A stretch of 20,036 bases of DNA from DASXAQ01 sp036406615 (GTDB lineage Bacteria; Actinomycetota; UBA4738): positions 1-20,036 of the forward strand of contig DASXAQ010000008.1 of NCBI GenBank assembly GCA_036406615.1. Direction: 5' to 3'. The notes under the pieces are model-generated. The model was not told the DNA's origin. It saw nothing but the letters and a program-made list of their open reading frames with translations, and did no database searches. Both the position numbers and the translations under genes were made by a program. Below are positions 14,267 through 20,036 of this stretch, in pieces; within the stretch, counting starts at the first letter, position 1, and the number at the start of each line of letters is the position of its first letter.

Positions 14267-15682
14267 TCAGCCGGGCGGGGCGTCGCCGGGTCGTTCCTCA
14301 CCGCCGGCATCGGTCGCGGGGATCGGCGTCGCGTGGCGAAGGGCGGCCGCCGCCCGGTCGCGGCTCGTTCGAAGCGCCGCCAGCGCGGGACGCGACAGCG
14401 TCGCGTTCCCGTATCGCACGTCTTCGTACGCGCGGGTGAGCGCCTCCATCCCGGCGCTGCACTGCGGGTAGGCGGCGGCCGCGACCGCCAGGAACTCCGC
14501 GGGCGTCGCCCCGTCGGGCTTGGCCAGCCCCAGGTCGCGCAGCGCCAGCAGCAGCTCCGCGTACCAGCGGCGCACGGTATCGGCCGGCAGCTCGTACCGG
14601 CGCGGCCCCACTCCGGACCCCCACCTCCATCGGCGACCCGCCGGCGGCAGGGGCGTCACCCGAACGCCCTCGTCGTCCACGTCCCTCGTCGCGTCCGCCT
14701 CGTCGGGCGAACCCCGGCGGCGCCGGATCGCGCGCACCATCAGCAGCGCCACCGCCACGAGCGCGGCCAGGCCGAGCAGGCGCTGCGCGGTCCCGAGGTG
14801 GGCCGGCGCGCCGAGCGACACGTGGGTCTGGCTCGACGCGCTGCCGCGCAGGCGTTGCAGCGCCCGCTGCACCGCGGAGGGGTCGATGTGGATCCGGCTC
14901 GCCAGCCAGAAGAACGGCCGCGCGACCTGGGCGAGCACCAGCGTGAGGATCGACACGATCCCGGCGAAGGCGGGGAACAGGAGCGCCCCGACGACGCGCA
15001 ACGGGCCGCCCTTGGTCCCGATGAGGAGCGCGACCGAGATGGCCGCCGCGTACGCGAACAGCAGGCGGACCGCGAACCGGCGCCCGTGCGCCGCGGTCGC
15101 TTCGGCCGCGGCCTCCGGCGCGGCCAGCCACAGGCTGCACACCCGCGACGCGAGCGCGGCGGTGAAGAAGACCGGGATCGCCACCGAGACGGCCGACGGC
15201 CATCCCTGTCCGACCGCGTCGGACAGGAAGATCTCGGCGGCCAGTACGACCGCGCCGGCGAGCAGCGTCGCGTCGGCCGGATCCCGCCAGTCGCGCAGCG
15301 CCAGCGTCACCACGCGAAACGCCAGAAGCAGGGCGACGATGACCGCCGCCACGTCCGCCGCCGGGCCGGCCGCCGGCCCCCATCCGCGCGTCTGGGCGAT
15401 GCCGAGCGCCACCGCCGTGACAGCCGCGGCCGCCGGCATCGCCGGGTACCGCCGAAGCTCCGTGGCCAGAGCGACGCCGCCGACGAACACCGCGAGGAAC
15501 AGCGGCAGGTCCACCAGGGGACCCGCGGTCCCCGGGAGTACTTGCAGTACGACGAGCCGAACGAGCGGGAACGCGATCACGGCCTCCGCGAGCGCGGCGA
15601 ACGACGCGCCGGCCACGGCGAGCCCGGACGTCGCCGGACGAGCCGGGCGCGGCGCGCGTTCGACGCGAAGCTCCTCGCTCAT
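14267..15682 (-). CDS. Multi-pass membrane protein with C-terminal DUF4129 domain (TgpA-like without transglutaminase core)
   Basis: The product is 471 residues. Its ATG overlaps the stop of the DUF58 gene (ATGA). About eight or nine hydrophobic segments fall between residues 22 and 255, and another at about 301-318. Only a short loop (about 260-300) lies between the last two. The cytoplasmic C-terminus holds DUF4129 at about 369-430, recognisable by TVRRWYAELLLALRDLG, the TPAEFL turn and LTRAYEDVRYG. In the common MoxR/DUF58/TgpA layout the third gene encodes a protein of about 700 residues with an external transglutaminase domain between the membrane part and DUF4129. No Cys-His-Asp transglutaminase core is present here. 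A role in cell-envelope or polysaccharide processes is inferred from that association only. It is the last gene of the minus-strand operon and stops 4 bp from the convergent S9 gene. Confidence 0.85.
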   Translation of the reverse strand: MSEELRVERAPRPARPATSGLAVAGASFAALAEAVIAFPLVRLVVLQVLPGTAGPLVDLPLFLAVFVGGVALATELRRYPAMPAAAAVTAVALGIAQTRGWGPAAGPAADVAAVIVALLLAFRVVTLALRDWRDPADATLLAGAVVLAAEIFLSDAVGQGWPSAVSVAIPVFFTAALASRVCSLWLAAPEAAAEATAAHGRRFAVRLLFAYAAAISVALLIGTKGGPLRVVGALLFPAFAGIVSILTLVLAQVARPFFWLASRIHIDPSAVQRALQRLRGSASSQTHVSLGAPAHLGTAQRLLGLAALVAVALLMVRAIRRRRGSPDEADATRDVDDEGVRVTPLPPAGRRWRWGSGVGPRRYELPADTVRRWYAELLLALRDLGLAKPDGATPAEFLAVAAAAYPQCSAGMEALTRAYEDVRYGNATLSRPALAALRTSRDRAAAALRHATPIPATDAGGEERPGDAPPG

Positions 15683-16896
15683 GCGCCGGCTCCGGCCCGG
15701 GCGTCCGAGAGTGGGGACAGCTCCACGACGGCCGTCCCCCGCCCGCGCAACCGCGCAACCTCCTGGCGGAGCCGGGGGCCGGGCCGCGGCGTGATCAACA
15801 CCACCGTGGTCTCGTGGCCAAGTCGACGGCCGGCCTCGCGGAGCACCGGCCCCATGTCGGCCGTCGGCTCATTCGGCATGCGGGCCAGCGCCGCGAACAC
15901 CGCGCCCTCGTGCCCCCGCGCGAGCGATGACGGGATCCGCAGCGGCCCCCGCCCGCGCGTCAGGTGGGTGTTGGCGACCAGGCCCACGCGCCAGCCGGAT
16001 TCGAACGCCGTCCGGCACAGGAAACTCGCCCAGCCGATCGTATCCTCCGCGATCTCGGGGTAGACGGCGTCCCAGAAGGGCTCTCCCACAGCGAGATCCA
16101 GCGCAAACAGCACGTCGGCGCCGCGCGTCGGCTCGAACAGCTTCGTCTGCAGCTCGCCGGCGTGCCCGGTCAGCCGCCAGTGGATGCGGTTCAGCGGATC
16201 GCCGGCCTCGTAGGCGCGCACGCCGGCGAACCGTTCGCGCTCCTCGAAGATGCGCGCCGCGCGCACCGGTACCCCGAACGGCAGGCGGCGCCGCACGGAC
16301 GCCGGCAAGGCGACCCGGGGCTCGGGCATGACGAGCAGCGCGGCGTCCGGCGTCATCTCCTGGACGACCGGCACCAGCTCGAACGGGTCCGACGCCTGCA
16401 CCTCGATACGCCGCACCCAGTACTCGCCGCGCCCGGCCACGCGAACGGGGAACGCCAGCCGCGCCTCCGACCGTGCGCCGAGGAACAGCCGGCGCCGGTA
16501 TCCGCGGATGGCCGAGGAGACCTCGCGCGGGGCCAGGTCCCGCGGCAGCCACAGCCCGCGGTACCCGACGCCGTCATCGGACGGATCCTCGTTCGCGGGG
16601 AACAGGCCGGGCGGCAGCCACGCACCGACCGAGAGCACAGGGATCGGCACGCGCTTGTGGTTGCGCACCACCACCATCAGCGTCACCGGCTCGCCGACGA
16701 ACGCCCTCGGCGGCTCGAACGCGGCCTCGATGGTCACGGCGCGCCACGCGAACCTCGCCCACCAGGTCGCCCCGCCGGCCAGGCCGAGCACGCCGACCGA
16801 CCACGCGAACAGCTTGGGGTTGCCCGCGGCGATCGCCGCCACCGCGAAGACCACCCCGACGACCAGCGCGATCTCGCGGCGGTTCGCGGTGTCCAC
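15679..16896 (-). CDS. DUF58 domain protein (MoxR-associated)
   Basis: The product is 405 residues from a GTG whose complement is 16894-16896. It sits 20 bp after the moxR stop, with GGAGG and GAGG upstream in the gap. Two N-terminal membrane segments (about 9-25 and 29-47) are followed by a beta-rich region (55-180) and the DUF58 core. The core motif YEAGDPLNRIHWRLTG (229-244) followed by KLFEP (252-256) is the family signature. The von-Willebrand-like fold that follows has FALDLAVGEP where a metal-binding DxSxS would be expected, so the metal site looks degenerate. DUF58 proteins are regularly encoded with MoxR ATPases and are thought to be their membrane-anchored partners. The tail overlaps the DUF4129 gene by 4 bp. 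Confidence 0.9.
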   Translation of the reverse strand: MDTANRREIALVVGVVFAVAAIAAGNPKLFAWSVGVLGLAGGATWWARFAWRAVTIEAAFEPPRAFVGEPVTLMVVVRNHKRVPIPVLSVGAWLPPGLFPANEDPSDDGVGYRGLWLPRDLAPREVSSAIRGYRRRLFLGARSEARLAFPVRVAGRGEYWVRRIEVQASDPFELVPVVQEMTPDAALLVMPEPRVALPASVRRRLPFGVPVRAARIFEERERFAGVRAYEAGDPLNRIHWRLTGHAGELQTKLFEPTRGADVLFALDLAVGEPFWDAVYPEIAEDTIGWASFLCRTAFESGWRVGLVANTHLTRGRGPLRIPSSLARGHEGAVFAALARMPNEPTADMGPVLREAGRRLGHETTVVLITPRPGPRLRQEVARLRGRGTAVVELSPLSDARAGAGA

Positions 16897-16916
16897 GCGG
16901 CCTCGCGCCTCCGCCG

Positions 16917-17873
16917 CTACTCGGTCTCGAACTCCACGGGGACGGGGACCTGGGCGATGACCTCGGCCAGGATGTCCTCGGCGCGCCGGTCGCGGATGCG
17001 CGCGTCCGTGCTCAGCACCAGCCGGTGCGCCAGCACGGGCTGCGCGAGCGCCTTCAGGTCGTCGGGAAGCACGAAGTCCCGGCCGTCGAGCAGCGCCATG
17101 GCCCTGGCAGCGTCGCCCAGGTGTTCGACCGACCGGGGGCTGGCGCCGACCTGGAGGTCGGGGTGATCCCGGGTCGCTCGCACCAGCGAGACCGCGTAGC
17201 GCCGGACCGGCTCTTCGATCCGGACCTCGTCGGCCATCGCGCGCAGCGACGCCAGGTCCGGCAGGCCGGCCAGCGGCCCGGGCGCCGACTCGCGGCTGCC
17301 TCGTGGCTTGACCAGGATCTCCTCCTCCTGCTTCTGGTCGGGGTACCCGAGCCGTACCCGCAGCAGGAAGCGGTCGAGCTGCGCCTCCGGAAGGGGGAAC
17401 GTCCCCTCGAGCTCGACGGGGTTCTGCGTGGCGAGCACGAGGAACGGCTCGGGCAGCGCGTGCACGGCGCCGTCCACCGTCACCTGCCGCTCCTGCATGG
17501 CCTCCAGCAGCGCCGACTGCGTCTTCGGCGTTGCGCGGTTGATCTCGTCGGCCAGCAGGATCTGGGTGAAGACCGGGCCCGGACGGAACTCGAACTCGTG
17601 GGTCTTCAGATTCAGCACGGACGTGCCGGTGATGTCCGACGGCATCAGGTCGGGCGTGAACTGGACCCGCGCGAACTCCAGGCCGAGCAGGCCGGCGAGC
17701 GTTCGCACCAGGGTGGTCTTGCCGACGCCAGGCACGTCGTCGATCAGGACGTGCGCGTCCGAGACCAGGCCGACCACCACGAGCCGAAGCGGCCCGCGGA
17801 CGCCGAAGAGCCTGGCCTCCACCCGATCGGCGAGCGCCGCGAAGAACTCGCGAGCAGGGGTCCCCTTCGCCAT
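16917..17873 (-). CDS. MoxR family AAA+ ATPase
   Basis: This 318-residue cytosolic ATPase of the MoxR branch starts at ATG 17873 (minus strand). Motifs in order are Walker A PGVGKTT (48-54), Walker B LLADEINRA (106-114), the ALLEAMQERQVTVDG segment (121-135), sensor 1 ATQNP (148-152, Asn151), the arginine of LDRF (Arg168) and sensor 2 ASPRS with Arg247. All ATPase residues are intact. MoxR proteins act as chaperone-like machines that mature or activate partners carrying VWA-type domains. The partner here is presumably the DUF58 product encoded next. It is the first gene of the operon. The weak Shine-Dalgarno and a TATCAT 7 nt before ATG suggest a leaderless message. Confidence 0.94.
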   Translation of the reverse strand: MAKGTPAREFFAALADRVEARLFGVRGPLRLVVVGLVSDAHVLIDDVPGVGKTTLVRTLAGLLGLEFARVQFTPDLMPSDITGTSVLNLKTHEFEFRPGPVFTQILLADEINRATPKTQSALLEAMQERQVTVDGAVHALPEPFLVLATQNPVELEGTFPLPEAQLDRFLLRVRLGYPDQKQEEEILVKPRGSRESAPGPLAGLPDLASLRAMADEVRIEEPVRRYAVSLVRATRDHPDLQVGASPRSVEHLGDAARAMALLDGRDFVLPDDLKALAQPVLAHRLVLSTDARIRDRRAEDILAEVIAQVPVPVEFETE

Positions 17874-17880
17874 CCGTCGA

Positions 17881-17886
17881 ATGATA
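17881..17886 (-). promoter_or_regulatory. -10 element of moxR, probably giving a leaderless mRNA
   Basis: On the minus strand TATCAT (complement of 17881-17886) is followed by seven bases and then the moxR ATG. Transcription would start at or one base before the start codon. No strong Shine-Dalgarno precedes the ATG. No clear -35 is visible; a CCCCC/GGGGG hairpin (17895-17907) occupies the spacer region. Confidence 0.45.
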
Positions 17887-17980
17887 CGCAGACGCCCCCG
17901 CCGGGGGGTTGACCTGCGGAGTCCGCCGTCCGCGTGGCCTCACGCGCCCCCGCGTGCATCACAATGGCGGGGAGATGACG

Positions 17981-18691
17981 GTGCGGGCGGTGTTCTTCGA
18001 CGTCGGCGAGACGATCGTCGACGAGACACGCCTGTACGGCGAATGGGCGGATCGCCTGAACATCCCCCGGCTGACGTTCATGGCGGTGCTCGGCGCCGTC
18101 ATCGAGCGGCGCGAGTCGCATCTTCGGACCTTCGACATCCTGCGGCCGGGCATCGACGTCGAGGCGGTGCGGCTCGAACGGGCCGCCGCCGGCGATCGGA
18201 CCGTCCCGATCGCCGAGGACCTCTACCCCGACGCGGTCCCCTGCCTGCGGCGCCTGCGCGAGGCGGGCTTCACCGTCGGCCTGGCCGGCAACCAGCCGCG
18301 GGACGCCCGCGACGCGCTGGAGGCCATGGCGCTGCCGGTCGACGCGATCCTCACCTCGGCGGAGGTTGGCGTCGAGAAGCCGTCGCCCGCGTTCTACCAG
18401 GCCGTGGCCGGCGCGGCGGGCTTGCGAACGAGCGAGATCGCCTACGTCGGCGACCGCGTGGACAACGACGTGGTCCCGGCCGCCGACGCCGGCATGCTGG
18501 CCGTGTTCCTCCGGCGAGGTCCGTGGGGCTGGCTGCAATCCACCTGGCCGGAGGCGGCGCGCGCCGCCGTTCGCATCGATTCGCTGGACGAGCTGCCGGA
18601 GGCCCTGCCCGGCGGGCCGGATGCGCCGACTACCATGGAGACCATGCGCGACGGATCGAACGCGAAGGGCGCCCGCGAGGCGCGGCCGTGA
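17981..18691 (+). CDS. HAD-superfamily hydrolase
   Basis: The product is 236 residues. GTG 17981 is preferred because GGAG (17971-17974) lies 6 nt upstream. ATG 17975 is the alternative, adding two residues, and would be better if the transcript were leaderless. The HAD Rossmann-like core is clear: motif I FFDVGET with nucleophile Asp7, a helical cap (about 15-80), motif III Lys133 in GVEKPSP, and motif IV GDRVDND (157-163). Two positions are atypical. The second Asp of DxDxT is Gly9, and motif II reads LAGN (101-104) with Gly where Ser or Thr is usual. Loss of the second Asp is also seen in haloacid dehalogenases, so a phosphatase role is not certain. It is divergent from moxR, and its last 4 bp overlap the downstream aminotransferase (GTGA). 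Confidence 0.87.
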   Translation: MRAVFFDVGETIVDETRLYGEWADRLNIPRLTFMAVLGAVIERRESHLRTFDILRPGIDVEAVRLERAAAGDRTVPIAEDLYPDAVPCLRRLREAGFTVGLAGNQPRDARDALEAMALPVDAILTSAEVGVEKPSPAFYQAVAGAAGLRTSEIAYVGDRVDNDVVPAADAGMLAVFLRRGPWGWLQSTWPEAARAAVRIDSLDELPEALPGGPDAPTTMETMRDGSNAKGAREARP

Positions 18692-20004
18692 GCCACGTCT
18701 TTCCCCGCGTCTTCGGCCGCGAGCTTCCGGTGATCGAGCACGGCGAAGGCGCCGCCCTGTGGGACGCCACCGGCAAGCGGTACCTGGACGCTGCCGGCGG
18801 GGCGATCGTGGTGGGCATCGGCCACGGCGACGCCCTCGTTGCGACGGCCATGGCCGACCAGGCCGCGCGGGTCGCGTACGCGCACGGCACCGCATTCACG
18901 AGCGAGGCCCTGGAGGAGTACGCCGACGATCTGGCGCCGTTGCTGCCGATGGACGACCCGCACGTCTACCCCGTCAGCGGCGGGAGCGAGGCGGTGGAGA
19001 CGGCGCTGAAGCTCGCGCGCGCCTATCACCTGGCCCGCGGAGAAGAGCTGCGCCACAAGGTCATCGCGCGCTGGGGCTCGTACCACGGCAACACGATGGG
19101 CGCACTGGACGCCTCGGGGCGCCGGCCGCTTCGCCGCCCGTACGAGCCGTGGCTCGGCCGGGCCATTCACGTGTCGCCGGCGTACGAGTACCGCTGCGAG
19201 CTGCCGGGCCACCCGCACGATTGCGGGCTGCGCCGCGCCGAAGAACTGGACGCGGCCATCCGGCGAGAAGGCCCCGAGACGGTGGCCTGCTTCATCGCCG
19301 AACCGGTCGCCGGCGCCGCCCTCGGTGCGGCGGTCCCGCCCGACGACTACTGGCCGGCGATCGCCGAAGTCTGCCGCAGCCACGGCGTGCTGCTGATCGC
19401 CGACGAGGTCATGACCGGGTTCGGGCGTACCGGCCGGTGGTTCGGCTGCGAGCACTGGGGCGTGCGCCCCGACCTGCTCACCGCCGGGAAGGGTGCCTCG
19501 AGCGGCTACTGGCCCCTCGGCCTGACGGTCGCGTCCGGTCCCGTCTTCGACACCGTGGCCGAGACGGGGTTCGTCCACGGGTTCACGTACTCGCACTCGG
19601 TGATGGGCGCGACCGTCGGTCGCGCCGTGCTCCGGCGCCTTCGCGACGGCGAGCTGATCGACGCGAGCCGCACGCGCGGCGAGCGCCTGCAGAAGGTGCT
19701 GACGCGAACGCTTGCCGACCACCCCGCCGTGGGCGACATCCGGGGCATCGGGCTGATGGCCGGCGTCGAGCTGGTGGCCGACGCGGAGACCAAGGCGCCG
19801 TTCCGGCGGACCGAGCGGGTCACCGAGCGCATCGTGGCGGCCGCCGCCGACGACGGTCTGCTGCTGTACTCCTCGACCGGGCTCGCCGACGGGACCAACG
19901 GCGACCTGCTCATGTTCGGACCCCCGTTCGTCGTCACGGACGACGAGATCTCCGAGATCGGCGCGAGGACGCGCGCGGCGCTGGACGCCGTGCTTCCCGG
20001 CTGA
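18688..20004 (+). CDS. Class III (omega) aminotransferase
   Basis: This 438-residue PLP enzyme starts at a GTG overlapping the HAD stop, with GAGG (18677-18680) 7 nt upstream. Landmarks are the aromatic-pocket stretch AAGGAIVVGIGHG (35-47), phosphate-binding SGGSEAVE (97-104), YHGNT (132-136), EPVAGAALGA (205-214), Asp239 in ADEVMTGFGRTG and the Schiff-base Lys268 in AGKGASSGYWPLG. The SGYWPLG stretch and MTGFGRTG are typical of the omega-amino-acid:pyruvate, beta-alanine and 2,2-dialkylglycine-like branches, unlike the ornithine-type enzyme at 3445-4806. The substrate is not predictable. The overlap with the HAD gene suggests co-translation, but no pathway linking the two is obvious. Confidence 0.9.
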   Translation: MSHVFPRVFGRELPVIEHGEGAALWDATGKRYLDAAGGAIVVGIGHGDALVATAMADQAARVAYAHGTAFTSEALEEYADDLAPLLPMDDPHVYPVSGGSEAVETALKLARAYHLARGEELRHKVIARWGSYHGNTMGALDASGRRPLRRPYEPWLGRAIHVSPAYEYRCELPGHPHDCGLRRAEELDAAIRREGPETVACFIAEPVAGAALGAAVPPDDYWPAIAEVCRSHGVLLIADEVMTGFGRTGRWFGCEHWGVRPDLLTAGKGASSGYWPLGLTVASGPVFDTVAETGFVHGFTYSHSVMGATVGRAVLRRLRDGELIDASRTRGERLQKVLTRTLADHPAVGDIRGIGLMAGVELVADAETKAPFRRTERVTERIVAAAADDGLLLYSSTGLADGTNGDLLMFGPPFVVTDDEISEIGARTRAALDAVLPG

Positions 20005-20019
20005 GGCGCGACGCCTCGG
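20001..20019 (+). terminator. Hairpin overlapping the stop of the last aminotransferase
   Basis: GAGGCG (20003-20008) and CGCCTC (20012-20017) form a 6-bp stem with a CGA loop. It can be extended by one wobble and one GC pair and begins within the stop codon. No U-tract follows before the window ends, so termination is only possible. Nothing else is seen in the last 32 bases. Confidence 0.35.
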
Positions 20020-20036
20020 CCGCCGGTGCCCTAGCT

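Noticed and set aside
14204..16063. 619-codon plus-strand open frame opposite the DUF4129 and DUF58 genes
   Set aside because: It is Arg/Gly/His-rich without any domain, and the minus strand carries coherent membrane helices and the DUF4129 and DUF58 signatures.
1..20036. CRISPR array, tRNA/rRNA genes, insertion sequence or prophage
   Set aside because: No regularly spaced repeats, cloverleaf-like segments, transposase motifs or terminal inverted repeats were found. Composition and gene density look uniform throughout.

Overview
This 20 kb window is very GC-rich bacterial DNA, roughly 70% GC by eye. It is densely packed, with many GTG starts and several 4-bp stop/start overlaps (ATGA or GTGA). 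The gene content is S9 peptidases, a group-2-like P5C dehydrogenase, FtsX-type ABC transporters, MoxR/DUF58/DUF4129 and Glyoxalase_6-type VOC proteins. Together these point to an Actinomycetota or high-GC Chloroflexota lineage; the sequence alone does not decide between them. I see no rRNA, tRNA, transposase, phage gene or CRISPR array. The longest gap between genes is about 160 bp.

Left part (1-1714): the C-terminal half of an S9 serine peptidase, cut by the window edge, then a stand-alone cyclic-nucleotide-binding-domain protein.

Catabolic block (1875-7254, + strand): a P5C-dehydrogenase-like aldehyde dehydrogenase, a class III aminotransferase, two tandem VOC proteins and the two subunits of a glutaconate-CoA-transferase-type enzyme. 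Spacing is 1 bp, 8 bp, two 4-bp overlaps and 3 bp, so this looks like one transcription unit. The simplest reading is catabolism of an omega-amino acid: transaminate ornithine or a similar substrate to a semialdehyde, oxidise that to a C5 dicarboxylate, and activate a dicarboxylate with CoA. The exact substrate is not established.

Transport block (7312-12179, + strand): a 1016-residue FtsX-type permease with two FtsX halves, followed by two different ABC ATPases that probably pair on it. One ATPase has an AbrB-like C-terminal tail. The other has a long disordered N-terminus and a degenerate signature motif. A second, complete S9 peptidase follows (12280-14262).

Minus-strand block (17873 down to 14267): moxR, a DUF58 protein and a membrane DUF4129 protein. 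This is the widespread MoxR/DUF58/TgpA layout, but the third protein lacks the transglutaminase core. It converges on the S9 peptidase with only 4 bp between stop codons.

Right part (17981-20004, + strand), divergent from moxR: a HAD-family hydrolase with atypical motifs I and II, overlapping a second class III aminotransferase of a different subfamily.

No clearly new defence, mobile or RNA-based system is visible. The most interesting items are the omega-amino-acid/CoA-transferase cassette with its paired VOC genes, the asymmetric ABC transporter with its 8-codon minicistron at a gene junction, and the TgpA-like protein without its transglutaminase core.
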